DNA of 64,000 bases, taken from positions 19,820,327-19,884,326 of the forward strand of contig NC_090791.1 in assembly GCF_040054535.1 (NCBI RefSeq), written 5' to 3'. This document shows positions 10,980 through 22,695 of this stretch, in pieces. Source of the DNA: Antennarius striatus. Taxonomy: Eukaryota; Chordata; Actinopteri; Lophiiformes; Antennariidae. Position 1 is the first letter of the stretch. Each line of letters begins with the position of its first letter. A program made the translations under genes and the position numbers. The notes under the pieces are model-generated. The model ran no database searches, was not told where the DNA came from, and worked only from the letters and a program-made list of their open reading frames with translations.

Positions 10980-11355
10980 GCAGTCTGGTCTGTCGGACTC
11001 CTTTGACCAGAGGGTAGTTCAGTCACCATATGGGGAATAGAGAAAGCGAAGTCATGACAAATTTGACTGAGAGCATTTTCCAGGTGTTGCTTGTGTGCTC
11101 CGCCCACCAGTCACCGGCCCCGCCCCCTGTCCCCGCGGGCGCAGGTTGCAGGAGGAAGGAAGGGGGGGCAGGGGCACAGACGACCTGCTATCCTGGAGTC
11201 CCCCACGGACGTCCATCTATCCGTTTTCTGGAAGCCAAACATCAGTGAAAAGACAACCCCGTTAAGGAGACACCCAGCCCGGACGAGTCTGCCAATCCTC
11301 CCCGGGAACAGACCCCAGCGTCGGGTTCTGACTGGAGCTTCATCACCCAGGCAGC
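10980..11355 (+). promoter_or_regulatory. Septin promoter / CpG-rich 5' UTR
   Basis: A CpG- and GC-rich block with GC boxes (ctccgcccacc near 11098, ccccgccccct near 11118, ccccgcgggcgc near 11130) lies directly upstream of the exon-1 ATG at 11356. No TATA box is obvious, as expected of a CpG-island promoter. The transcription start cannot be fixed from the sequence. Confidence 0.6.
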
Positions 11356-11410
11356 ATGTCAGACCTCTCCGTGAACGACCACCTCGAAGGGATTCTATCC
11401 GATTTTGAAG
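11356..11410 (+). CDS. septin12-like: Septin exon 1 (start codon)
   Basis: ATG at 11356 begins MSDLSVNDHLEGILSDFE, and the exon ends GAA-G before the donor GTATGT. This 18-residue piece matches in length and pattern the first-exon peptide of the SEPT9 long isoform that starts MSD and ends ISDFE. Phase 1 fits exon 2, giving GCA (Ala). A CpG-rich promoter lies directly upstream, which supports this start. Confidence 0.82.
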
Positions 11411-11864
11411 GTATGTGGACATCGGTGTTGGATGTCTTTACTGCCGCCTGTTGCGGTGGCAGTAAAACATTCATCTGTGGCCGCAGGTTGTTTCTCTGGG
11501 CTGAGTGCAGGAGAATGAAGCGGTCCTAAATTCTTCTTCAGTCGTTAACTTCAGTTCAAATTAATAGTAATAGTTTCCTCAAATATATCTCACCCGGTCG
11601 TAATACTCTAGTGATCTATCAGAAGTGAAATATGAAATAGTTTGATGTTGTCTTTATATCTGTTAACTGAGGTAAAGCCAGTATTTGTTAGGATTATTTA
11701 GCATATATTTTTGTAGTTGATCTGGTTTAAAGACCAGAGTCCTGATTACCTCACTAGGGTTAGTTTAGGTTACAGTTTATACTATGAACAACAATTCACC
11801 ATTTTATTTTTTTGTGTGTGCGTGTTTGTACGTGTGTGTGCGCGTCCACACACACACACGCATA

Positions 11865-11912
<48 letters not shown>

Positions 11913-12208
11913 ACAAAATCAAACTTATTATTCCAACGAGTCAATAAGAAATAAAAGTTTAACTAATATTTTCAATAAATAATTTGTGCCCAGTGTAAGA
12001 GTATATAAGAGTATACAAGTTAAAAGCCTGGAGCGGCTCAGACATCATGTAACTGCTGGAAGCCAATTTTATGGTAATAGAGAAACATTATTTGACTCAT
12101 TTCAAAATGTGAATGTTTTGGGGTTTTTATGAGTGAGACTTAGGGTGTAATTAATGGAGGTAAGAGAGGAGCACTAATAATAGAGTAGTAGAGCCGGGAA
12201 AAGCTTTC

Positions 12209-12253
<45 letters not shown>

Positions 12254-12639
12254 GCGCACGTGCGTGACAGAAGGAAGTAGGTGTATCACCTCAGAAGACA
12301 ATGGTGCTCTGCCAAAGGGCCCCTGATTCAACAATGCAACAATCAAAAATAACCAAAAGGAAAATTTATTGATAAAATGTAAAAATTGTTGAATATTCGA
12401 TCATCATTGTGTATAACGATATATTTGCAGAGCATTATATTTCTAAAAGTCAATACTTTTTTGGTGCCGTTATTTCTCAGAACTGACTTATTGTATTGGC
12501 TTTCTGCCAGTAAAATGCTAAGCTAATATTATCCAATGCAGTGAACGCAATACAAAACTTTTCCATCTGGCTAATTTAATTACACATTGTGTCATGTTTA
12601 TTTTCCCATCATTATTACTCTTCTGCTAATATGAGCAGC
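11411..12639. other. Intron 1, first part: simple repeats only
   Basis: No coding or RNA feature was seen. It contains an alternating CA/TG then (AT)n run at 11840-11909 and a (GT)n run at 12212-12251. The rest is A/T-rich intron. Confidence 0.5.
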
Positions 12640-12860
12640 TGGCTACAGATGTGCTAATGTTAGTCACATAGCTGCTACAGATGTGTTGTACAAGTGTTAG
12701 CAACAGCAGTGGCAAGAGAAGTAGCAATATTAGCTATCTACATTCCTGCTAAATTTTGCTGCACAGCTGTTGAAAAATGCACTGAGATGACTACAGATGT
12801 AATAATGCTAGCTGCAATGTTATAAACATGCTAAATTTTGCTGCAGAGGAAGCTACAAAC

Positions 12861-12999
12861 GGCGGTACGGTGGTGCAGTGGGTAGCACTGTCGCCACACA
12901 GCAAGGCGGTTCCGAGTTTGAGTCCCTCTCCCGTTGGAGTTTGCATGTTCACCCCGTGTCTGTGTGGGTTCTCTCCGGGTTTTCCGGCTTCCTCCCCCC
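12861..12999 (+). mobile_element. tRNA-derived SINE, 5' part
   Basis: It starts ggcggtacggtggtgcagtg with a pol III A-box-like tggtgcagtgg. A B-box-like gagtttgagtccc and the ttcaccccgtgtctgtgtg / cgggttttccggcttcctcc body follow. It is the same family as the longer copy at 63104-63470. It is cut at about 12999, where a pogo-like MITE begins. Confidence 0.75.
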
Positions 13000-13193
13000 T
13001 TATAGCTGTATTACCTTTTCCCACACTCTGATCGACTGTTTAAAGCACTTTTGTGTCTCATGTAAGTCCGAGACTCACAGAACACAGCGCACTTACGGAT
13101 GCCGTCAGCCAATAGAATGCGCGTGCAGTATCATGTGAGTACCTATCAAAAATCTGCAATGAGTTGAAGTTAAGAGCATTGATGCGCGAATGC
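13000..13193 (+). mobile_element. Pogo/Tigger-like MITE (family A), partial
   Basis: The segment aligns with 27115-27310: ctgtattaccttttcccacactctgat, ggatgccgtcagccaataga and gatgcgcgaatgcgc. It lacks its left third, where the SINE head is joined instead. The composite is flanked by 21-bp direct repeats (12840-12860 and 13194-13214, 18/21 identical). Confidence 0.75.
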
Positions 13194-13214
13194 GCTGCAG
13201 AGGTGGCTACAGAC

Positions 13215-15581
13215 ATACTAATATTAGCTGCAGAGCATGCTGCAATTGACTTGTCCATTCCTCACCTTTGAGTTACTCAGTGCTGAGTATATTCCATGGG
13301 TGCTGTGTGCTGTTCTTGACAGCATTCATTTCTCAGGTCTGTGAACAGAGTATGGCCACAGTTAAACTAACTAATCTAATAACCCTGATACTTACAGGTC
13401 ACATGGTGACAAAGACCTCTCCCTGTCTTTTTAGCGGAGACACAGCTTTGTGAGGATGTGAAGTGAATACCTGAAAAGGTGGTCTTACATTACAGTGTGG
13501 AAAAAACCAGCTGCGATAACAAAAAGGTGACATACGTGACATGTGATCTGTGTCCCATGATGAACCTCTCACAAACATGGAAATGTATTTCCACTTGCCA
13601 GCATTGTTATGAAGGAAGTTTCCTGTAGCCTCTCTGTCAACACTTAGTCTATTCAGAATTTTGTATTATCCGTCAGAGGAAACAGCTGCTGTCATTGATG
13701 TTAATGATCTTTTTGAGACACACACCTATGGACAAGTGTGAGGGTCTTGAGAGTGAGGACTGTGAATGATGTCTGTCATGTTCCGATGGCCTTCAGGGAC
13801 GTTACACCAAAAGTTAGCCTTTCACCTTTCAGTCTTACTTTCTTTGACATTCCTCTGTTGGGACAGGTGTTGATCTGTGCCTGTGAACAAATTAGTTAGC
13901 CTCTGGCCACAGGCCGCCACTGTAGCTGCTGTGTTGCCTCTTAAAAACAGTCTCAGGATGACAAATGCTTCAACTTGTAATAAATACTTTAAGTACATAA
14001 ATCAGTGATTATGGTCTCTCCACATCTCCAATACAGGACAGAATAAATTCAATTCCACACACATTAGGTAGGTGTGCATTTAAAAAAAGAAGCAGCAGTG
14101 TTTATCCTGTTGAAGTGTTAATCATGTGTGACATTAATCATTCATTGTGCTGCCGAATTTTACAAATTTTGGGTGATTCCATAAACATATGTTGCATTTT
14201 GGTTAATGCACATATTGCCCTGAACCTTGGGCAATTGTTAGTGATGTTAACCTCCTGAACGTTGCAGAATAGTGATGCAGGTAACTGGTGCGGGGTCCAC
14301 TGAGGCTGTTTCAGATATAAAATGTATTAAAAAATGTTTTGCTATTTGCTTTTACCTTTCATAAATACTCACTTACAGCTTCACTCTTTCTAACAGAAAT
14401 CACAATTTATTCAAATCACCACAAATCAACTAATTGAAATTATCGGGTCATCTGTCTATTTAAGTGTTATCTCCAGGAAGAGAATCTCTTCATGGAGACT
14501 ACGTGCTTATCTGGGTCTTGTGATCTGGGACATGTGATTACACCATCTCTCAGTTTCCATCTCTTTAACATGATCTTGTGCTGGAGCCAGTTTAGCCAGC
14601 AGCGATTTAAGGGCTGTGGACCTCAGTGGTTGAGGGTCATTGCATGTGATGGATCTGAATTTGATTAGGAAAGAGGAAAGACTGTTGATGCTAGACTGTC
14701 CAACCAGCTGTGGAATGGAGGCTGGAAGACGGTGCATCATCGCCAGTGCTCAGAAACCACTCTTTAAGGACCAAAAATAGAAGAGAACGTGTGCTCAACC
14801 AAAGTCAATCATGAAATAATACTGTCCTTCAGATCCCCAGTGGTGCAGATATCAAGTTATATAAAGCTGCACCAAGTGTCTATTAAGATGCTCTTACTTG
14901 CTGTGTTGGAGACTTAAATCCAGTCCCAGAACATATTTTTTCATGTATAGAGCTCCATATTATAACAGCATAGTTTGACAACTTTTGTGTGCACATCTTT
15001 TTTGTTGTAGTATTCTTGTGCTGCGGAATGATAAATCTTCGTCTAATCTAATGTAGTCGTAACGCCGGCATTTCCCATAGTCATACAAACTGGTTCACCT
15101 TACTAAATGGCATATCACTAAGGAATTTCAGGTGGAGTCATTTGCTGTCTGCATGTTAAGGCTGAGCACCATTTAAAGTGCTAAGCTAATATCATCCAAG
15201 ACAACATTGACAACTTATCTATCTATGTAACCAACATGGTAACGATGAAGTTGTCAGGTCTTTCAAACATGTTCACACTTTGAGATATCTTGGTGTCTGA
15301 CCAAGTAAACATGTCCTAGACATATTTTTTTTCCAGTTACAATGACTGGTGCCTGTGCTTAGTTTGTAAAGTGTAACCACACCTGATTGGAGGGACAGAC
15401 AGGAGGGGTACTCGAGTCTTTGGGAACACAGGAGATTAGAGGAGGTCAGGGAGGCTAAGACCCGCCCCTCCCAGTCCCTGTCACCTCCTGGCACTGCACT
15501 CCATCTGTGTGTTATTCCTGCAAAGATCAGAGCAGGTCCCATGACTCGCTGACCCAATGATGACATGCACACACACAGGCG

Positions 15582-15622
<41 letters not shown>

Positions 15623-16262
15623 ACAAAGTCGACATACGACACAGTCACACCCATGAGAAGTGGTACAACATGAAAAACAAAGTAAGCTCCTGACATTACG
15701 GCCTACATAAAAACAACTTCAGAGATTTGTGTAAGAACACAAAATGAAACAGAAAAATAAATATAAATTTACACGAACTCCTATACTGTTACATGTTGCA
15801 CAAAACCTTCCACTAATATACATATTTTCACCAAATTCACCTCCTTCCTGAATCTTTGATCACACACAGGCAGCACGTGATGCGGCCTGCATTTCCTCCA
15901 GAATGGATTATAAATTGGCAGAACCCCAGAGCACACTGACTTGTAGTTAGACGTGTCTGGAGTTGTCAGGACCTTAAGAGGCCGGATCAGTTTTGTTGAT
16001 CCAGTGTGAGAGAAAGGAAAAACATTAGTGATGAACTGATCAACATGTCATCAGTATCATAATGTGAGTTCTCTCCTGTTACCACATCTACACTCCTTGG
16101 AAACTTAATTATATTTGCAGACATGCATATATTTGAACTATTCATTTGTTGATACCTAACAAAACATCTGTTACTTGATTGGTGACAAATTTCAAACTTT
16201 GTAATGTAGGTGCTTGTCTTGAGCTGAACACAGACACTGAATAGTATATTAGTTAACAAATA
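13215..16262. other. Intron 1, central part: no gene seen
   Basis: About 3 kb of ordinary intron. The only distinct item is an (AC)n microsatellite at 15584-15614. Open frames here are short and look random. Confidence 0.5.
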
Positions 16263-16263
16263 A

Positions 16264-18100
16264 GCCCAACAGGCTCATGATTCTGTTGCGCTATAGTAGA
16301 AAGAACAATATCCTCCAAGTCCCAGAAAGCAAGACTCGTCAAAGCCGGTTTCAAAGATCTCCAGTTCTGTGTCAAAACTCAAACTGCTGCAAGTCCCTGA
16401 CAGGACCTGGAAATAATGGGGTGCATTATTTCCCCACTGGCTTTCACTATGGAAATGCAGCCCACGAAACAAGAATTTTGATTTGTGGTTGTTTGGAATC
16501 GACTGACGAGCGGGCAGAGACTTCCTCCAATTAGGGCTGACAAGACGTCAGTAACAACACCAAAAGCATGCACCAGATCCTGTTCAACAAACTACAGGCA
16601 AACATCAAATGGATCCCAAAAGATTAAACCCAGCAACTCATGCAGCATATCCATTGTTTCAGGCCAACTGTCTAATGAGAAGTTTCACACCAATGGCGAG
16701 CCGATACAAATGATACAGGAGCAGCAAATAAAAAGCCTTGGTTGTTGGTACAGTGCATAATTCAGAGATGCCAATCAAGTGGAACAGCTCAAGCAGGATT
16801 CCATGACTGGCCTTGGAAAAAGCAACAGTGCTGTTCTTCCAGGGAAGTTAAAGCTCTGGTGCCTCCAATTTGGACTGCTGCCTCATCTCATGTGGCCCAT
16901 CTCCATGTTATAGGTTACTCCACCCCATAACAATTGGCTGGAGTAATTGCTGGAGGCACAGGTGAGGAAGTTGCTTGGGCTGAATGTCAATGCAGCCATC
17001 TCCCTACCAATTTCAAGCCTTGTCGAGGAGTACAAGTTCACTAAAATAACCCTCACAGAATCGCAGTATCCTTTTGTTAGAGGTGCTGCTTTCACCCTAA
17101 CAACAGGGAAGAAATTGAATCCGAATACAGCAAAGACACAGGCAAAGTCAGCCTTGAAACATTGGGGTATGGCAGGATAAGTCCAATAGGGCAGAGTGAG
17201 CCTTGGTTTGGGAGCAACAACACCCACGTAGCAGAAGACAACTCCATCTGACTGCCATAACTTGGTTGTGGAGGAGGTGTGCCGCCAAAAGGAAGCAGCC
17301 AGATTGCCATGTTGGTATCCATGTTCTACAACCTGGAGAAGGTTGTGGAACATTGAGTCAAACAAACTGAGTTTCATCATTAGAGCCACTCAGGTACCCT
17401 GACCTCTCCTACAAACACACACCTCTGGTTTGGAGGGGATCCAGCCTGTCCTCAGTGTGCTGCATGACCAACCCTCAGACATATCCTGCTGGCTGCAAGA
17501 CCAATCTCATCCAAGGCAAATATACCTGGTGCCACAAACAGGTGCTAAACAAGAGGGTAACCTTCAACAGGCCCACAAATGTCCATGCTACCCTTTTGTA
17601 GTTTTGTAGCCAGTTCCACGACAAGGCTCCTAAAGGGAGTGGACATTACAGGAAAGCCTCAACGCAAGACCATCAACGAGCTCACCAGTGTCTCTAAAAG
17701 TAACAGTCACTGACTATAGATGACACATCATGAGAAAGCATGGGCTGCTAGATGACCACTTAGGGCCTTTGGTTTGTCACATCCCCAGCTGATCAGTGGT
17801 GGACCAATGTCAGGTGAGGGCCAAAACCCTCAATGTTATGCGGTACACAACTGAGGGTGTGTCATGCAGAGGGTTCAGGTGGTCAGGGATCAATCTACCA
17901 ATCCAACCCCACTCAAAGTAGTTGTAATGGAATTGCAACGTCTGGTCCCAGTAAGCATTCTTTACATGGAAACAATGCAGAAGTTAGCAAAGGAAAGATT
18001 TCATAGGAGGACCTCGATGAACTTACCCTGACCACTCCAGTGGTGCTGCTCAATGACCAAAAGTCTGTGAGTGTACTGGACAGCCCAAAAGGGTGTAACT
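16264..18100 (+). mobile_element. Relic of a non-LTR retrotransposon (possibly R2/Hero-like)
   Basis: Translating the + strand across frames gives the order of a retrotransposon C-terminal half: MHQILFNKLQANIKW (about 16568), SCSISIVSGQLSNEKFHTNG (about 16640), LPGKLKLWCLQFGLLPHLMW (about 16840), LPISSLVEEYKFTK (about 17003), KTQAKSALKHWG (about 17135) and SPTNTHLWFGGDPACPQCA (about 17400), a cysteine-containing region. I know this protein pattern from fish and invertebrate RT ORFs, but the clade assignment is uncertain. Many stops make it a fossil. Confidence 0.55.
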
Positions 18101-19377
18101 GTGAATCCTACAAAAGACAATATTGCTAGTAGTGAAACATCCCAAAGTGAAAATTTTAAAATTACATACACTTCAGGGATTGTTCATTGTACAAAAATCT
18201 CTCAGCAGTAGAAACCACAAGTGCAGAAACCATAATTGGTACTTACCCACGAGGCACACAGCTTAATGTCATTAATGCTTGCTCATGAGGGACCAGTTGG
18301 GTTCTATAAGAGCAGGTCTTTCACTCCTTTACCTGGAAAATGCCTTGAGATGACTTCTTGTTATGATCTGGTGCTATCCAAGTGATTTAAATCTCAGGTA
18401 CATCAACAGGATCTCACCTAAACATAATGAATGTTCACAAAACTTTCCCACACACGGTCCGGGTCCTTACATTGAATCATTCCAGGTGCATACAGTGAAA
18501 TAGTTTAGAGCAAAGTGGCTATCCTCCTGATAAATCATGAGGCACCAGTAAAGGTGACTTCAAATGCCCATGATGGTGTAAGGACAGATTATCGTATGTG
18601 GACACCCACAGCTGTCTGTGTGGGCCTCCAGCCCCTGGTGAATGTTTGAATTTATGAGGCCATGGGCACTGTGTCATTTTCACTGTTACAACACTGAAAA
18701 TGGCGGTATGGAATGTGTCTTCCAGATGTGCTTTTAGTAACTGGAAGTTGTTTTAATGTGTTTGTTCATTTTTGTGTGTATTCACGTGTCAATGCACATG
18801 TCTGTCAGTGTTCTACTAGTATGGAATGTGCAGATGGGGGGTGGGTGTGTGAGGTATGGGGGGTCGACAGTGTACATGCCCAGACCCAGAATTCTCTCGT
18901 AGAGTGTCCACATGACAGCTTGACATCCTCCCAGAAATCCCTGGTCAAAAGAAATCTCTTCTTAGCGTTGTCGGCTAAGGATCAGTGGACCCTCCTGCCA
19001 TGTACTGTTCAACACTCTCTGTCTTTGATACAAAAGAATTGCTAACTCTAACTGGTTGAAGACACCATAGGGGTTATCTGCTGTCTGAATTATTTAGGGA
19101 TACTGACTTTTTTTGTGTGGAAACTGACAGGTATAATTTTTATTTTACATTTTGGTTCCTGGGGTCTCAGTCAAAGCATCATTACTGATAGATGGCCACC
19201 AGAAATGGTTTTGAATTTTAACAAAGATAACACGTGAATTATAACTCAGCCTTCATCATACTGCAAGCAGTATCTTGGAACTCCTTTGTCACCAAACTTC
19301 CATGACACACAAAACTTCCTGCATGAAGGTGTGTCTCCTCCTCCGTCTTGTTTGTCTCTTCTTTTTTTTCACTTTTG

Positions 19378-19378
<1 letters not shown>
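18101..19378. other. Intron 1: no gene seen before the (TG)n tract
   Basis: There are no convincing ORFs or repeat-family motifs. The stretch ends at a 97-bp (TG)n tract. Confidence 0.45.

Positions 19379-19475
<97 letters not shown>
19379..19475. repeat. (TG)n microsatellite, 97 bp
   Basis: An uninterrupted TG run. Overlapping CVCV or HTHT reading frames are artefacts of the repeat. Confidence 0.97.
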
Positions 19476-19476
<1 letters not shown>

Positions 19477-19754
19477 TAAAGGACACAAGCCTCCCAAGCC
19501 TCTTATATCATCTGTAGAAAAGTTTATCTGCAGGTGATGTGGATAACCTCCACAATTTACTTACCAAAGACAAATTTTACCCATCACTGGCACTTGGGCA
19601 GGTATTGCTTTTGGACCCTGCATGGAACATTTCAAAGATATTGAACGTTACTAACTTTATGTTGTAAACAACAATGAGATGACTGTAGAGACTGTCCTAA
19701 CAATAGTTGATTTTGGTTTCATGGTGATCAGGTTACCCCCAAATGACTTTCTCA

Positions 19755-19862
19755 TTGCCATAACACCGTATACATTCTCAGTGTCATTGGATCTCAGAAA
19801 TGAAGCAAACCAGAGACTGGTTAGTACTCAGATGGAAGACTGCCTGGGATGTCCACTAATCA
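19755..19862 (+). pseudogene. 5S rRNA-like relic
   Basis: The block gccataacaccg... through gcctggga follows the order of vertebrate 5S rRNA: GCCATA-ACC near the 5' end, gatctcagaa-tgaagca at the A-box region, and a C-box-like ggttagtact-cagatgga segment (19819-19848) that agrees with the 5S consensus at 26 of 30 positions. The middle is diverged, so this is a pseudogene or the 5S-derived head of a SINE, not a working gene. Confidence 0.6.
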
Positions 19863-19995
19863 CGTGATTAGTTATTCGATCTCCAGCCCCTGATGTCTCT
19901 ATGTTGGACTTTCCTCAAACAAGATACTGAACCTCAACTGGTCCAGGTGGTGTGTTCAGGGTAGTCAGTGACTGACATGTCATCTTCCAAAAACA

Positions 19996-20050
19996 GTCTT
20001 TGGAAGATACAGGTATCGATCTTCCTCATGCTAAGCAAGTGCTCTAGCAT
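19996..20050 (-). pseudogene. tRNA-Ala(AGC)-like relic
   Basis: The - strand reads TAGAGCACTTGCTTAGCATG, then a shortened variable part, then GATCGATACCTGTATCTTCC. This is the anticodon arm (AGC) and T-arm of a tRNA-Ala of the GGATCGATGCC type. The acceptor 5' strand and most of the D arm are missing, and it abuts the tRNA-Ser-like sequence. Confidence 0.5.
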
Positions 20051-20054
20051 TTCT

Positions 20055-20136
20055 GCTTGTCGGCAGGATTTGAACCTGCACAGGGAGACCCCAACGGATT
20101 TCTAGTCCATCGCCTTAACCACTTGGACATGACAAC
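20055..20136 (-). tRNA. tRNA-Ser(AGA)-like gene, probably decayed
   Basis: The 82-nt - strand sequence has the length and layout of a vertebrate tRNA-Ser(AGA): D-arm region GTCCAAGTGGTTAAGGCGAT, anticodon loop CTAGAAA, a long variable arm, and T-arm GCAGG-TTCAAAT-CCTGC. The A box (TGTCCAAGTGG) and B box (GGTTCAAATCC) each miss one consensus base. Two of seven acceptor pairs do not match. These changes make it more likely a pseudogene than a working gene. Confidence 0.65.
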
Positions 20137-20551
20137 GACATGACAAATACAACTTTAATGACATCACTGCTTGGATGTGAGACTTGATGCGTCACATTGC
20201 TGGTGATTGGAGTCTTGTCACCTTGGTGAGATGGTTGGAGGTGGTTCTCACAGCAATGTGGTGAGCTGGTGAAGAGAAGCTTCTCTGTTCTCATTGGAGC
20301 ACGTTTCTGCTATGAGACAGCAACCCTCACTGACTCTGTGGGTCCAGATTATCAATACCTGTTTGAAGGTCCACATCACTGACCGTTTGTTGGTCCAGAT
20401 TTATTTTGAACCTCGTCTGACAGTCAACGATTCTGACCTTCGGACAATGGCCAGTAATCCAGATGTACAGGGGATGGTAGATGACTTGGAATTTAATCAT
20501 TGACCTAGAACTGATGATTAATGTTGGTGTTTAATTGTTTACATGAGGCAA

Positions 20552-20554
<3 letters not shown>

Positions 20555-20621
<67 letters not shown>

Positions 20622-20631
20622 TTCTCTCTCT
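20555..20631. repeat. (TC)n microsatellite
   Basis: A TC run interrupted only by ggt near its right end, about 240 bp upstream of an L1-Tx1 ORF1 fragment. Confidence 0.95.
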
Positions 20632-20849
20632 GGCTTTGATCTGAGAAGAGGAAGGAGTATGGGGCGTCTTTACGCATCTATTCACTCTTTGTTATGTTTT
20701 TTTTTATATGTTTAAACACATTTTTGTGTCCCATAATTTAACCAGGGTTACGTCTCGGGAGTTGTTGAGTGGATGTGACGTGAGTGTGGCGCCTTACCAC
20801 ATTTATTAACTCTATTTTTTTCTTTTTTCTTTTTTGATCATATGTTCAC

Positions 20850-21560
20850 ATTTCACTTACATTTACATTGCGGTTACGTTCGGTAGATTTTGGGGAATTT
20901 GCAGGGATAAGGAGGCAGTTGGTAGCCCCGAGATGGGCAACCCAAGAGGAACAAGTCACACTCAAAAAGCTCATTCATGAGCACGGGAGAAGGCTCATAC
21001 CGACTGTCAGCTCCTCGGTGAGGGAGTTGTCGGATACGACAGCGATAAGACAGGCTCCCAAATGGACAAAGGAGTGGTGATTTTTCTATACAAAATTGAA
21101 AAAGTACATCAGGTAGTTGTGAGCAAAGTGGTGATTAAGGGCACCTTCAGCATCGTCCTCCCCCTAGGTAATCCTGCTAGAAAGGTGATCGTATTGAACG
21201 CAGCACCGGAGCTCAGCAACAAGGTCCTAGAGAGGGAGCTGTTGCGACATGGTCGGCTCCTAAGTCGGCTCCTAAGTCGAATAAAAACGTTCCCGGTCGG
21301 TGGTACCAGTGACCCATACCAAGATTTGTAGAGGCTATGGAGACAGGCTATGGAGACAGGTTATGATGATTCTGAATTGGATCAATGAAGAGCTGCACAT
21401 CGCGCTTAGTTTTAAAATTAATTACTGGTATTACAAGGTTTGTGTCACCACTGAGACCATGAAATGTTTTTGGTGTGGGGGGGAGGGACACCTCATCTGC
21501 CACTGTCTGGAGGAGAAGGATGAGCGTCGGCCGTTGGCAGCCTTGGGGTGAGCGGCTGCA
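20850..21560 (+). mobile_element. L1-Tx1-type LINE ORF1 fragment (CCHC zinc knuckle), + strand
   Basis: Frames in order give RWATQEEQVTLKKL; then MDKGVVIFLYKIEKVHQVVV, KGTFSIVLPLGNPARKVIVL and NAAPELSNKVLERELLRHG; then TTETMKCFWCGGEGHLICHC, a C-X2-C-X4-H-X4-C knuckle with the usual spacing. This is the ORF1 (nucleic-acid-binding, gag-like) protein found with L1-Tx1 LINEs in fish and frogs. Frameshifts break it into three pieces. Confidence 0.75.
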
Positions 21561-21939
21561 ACCGCGGTGGGGCCGATGACCGGGGCCGCAGCGCTGCCGA
21601 CCGCCGTGGAGCTGGTGGTTGCAGCAGCTTATGTGGCTGTGGTGGCCTCTGGTGCTGCGGCCCGTACTCCAAGGGCGTGTACTTGTGTTTTCCTACCCCA
21701 CCCACCCCACCACCCACCATCAAAACCTGTCTCCGGAAGGCATATAATGCATGAGTGGTACTGCCAATCTGGAACGTATTTTTAGTAGTCCATTTTTTTT
21801 GTCTGCACGTATTCTCATAGATTAACCCCATAAAAGGGGGTCAACTTTTTATGGGATCAATGGTCATTTTAGTCTTGCAGCAAAATCTTTTCTATATTTT
21901 ATTGCGTACATGCATGTATTTGTAGGAGTCAGGAGCCGG

Positions 21940-22345
21940 CCATTTCACCACAGCGCCCTCTCCAGGGCCTTGTCCCTGAGCTGCGGTGGTGCGTTCAATA
22001 TGATCACCTTTTTAACTGTGTTAACTAGGGGGAGGATGGGGGTGAAGTTAGTCTTAATCACCACCCCGCTCACAACTACCTGGTGCACCTTTTCAACTTC
22101 GAGAAAAATCACCAGTGCTTTGTTCATTCGGGAGGCTGCTTTAACGCTGTTGTATCTGACCTTCTCCCTCACCGCTAAACACAGTCCCTCGCTGAGCAGC
22201 TGACAGTCGGTGCCAGCCTGATACCGTGTTGGTGGGTCAGCCATTGTAGTACGGCTTTGTCTTCTGAGGTTGCCCATCTCGGGGCTACCATTTTGCCTCT
22301 TAATCTCTGCAAAAGCCCCGCAAACTACCGAACGTAACTGCGATG
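21940..22345 (-). mobile_element. L1-Tx1-type LINE ORF1 fragment, inverted second copy
   Basis: The - strand reads MNKALVIFLEVEKVHQVVVS, TNFTPILPLVNTVKKVIIL and NAPPQLRDKALERALW, the same part of ORF1 as the + strand copy at 20850-21240. Upstream non-coding sequence around gttacgttcggtag also matches. The knuckle is absent. Confidence 0.75.
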
Positions 22346-22569
22346 TAACTATCACTAACTGAAATATGAATACACATACAAAAAAGCAAAAAAACAGAAT
22401 GAATAAACACGCAAAGACGCCACACTCTTGTCTGTTCATCTCACCAACTACCAAAACGTAACTGTGGTTAAATTATGGTACACAATTATGGTACAAATAT
22501 ATAAAGAATGGAAAAATGAAGTGAATAGACGCACAAAGACTCCATACACTCCTTCCTCTTCTCAGATCA

Positions 22570-22695
22570 AAGTAGAGAGAGATTTTTTTTTTTTTTTAAA
22601 CATCACGTTTATTCATAAAAGCCAAATTACAAGATAATCACATTCAGACAAAATCCAAAAGAGATTCACGCAAAAAGGATTTCACATCTCAGAAA
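22570..22695 (-). mobile_element. 3' end of a retroelement (repeat family B), copy 1
   Basis: A T run is followed by atcacgtttattcataaa and gacaaaatccaaaagagattcac. The block recurs at 27965-28090. On the - strand it reads as a terminal segment with AATAAA followed by poly(A), the usual look of a LINE/SINE 3' end. It may belong to the L1-Tx1 element just to its left. Confidence 0.6.

Larger units (their letters stand above)
12640..13255. repeat. Intronic short-repeat patch (gctacagatgt / ctaat-ttagctgc units)
   Basis: Degenerate copies of gctacagatgt followed by taat-ttagct recur near 12643, 12672, 12790, 12850 and 13205. A SINE/MITE composite sits inside this patch at 12861-13193. Confidence 0.45.

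Noticed and set aside
11111..11422. 103-residue - strand frame over the septin promoter
   Set aside because: GC-rich DNA favours long chance frames; it is antisense to the 5' UTR and exon 1.
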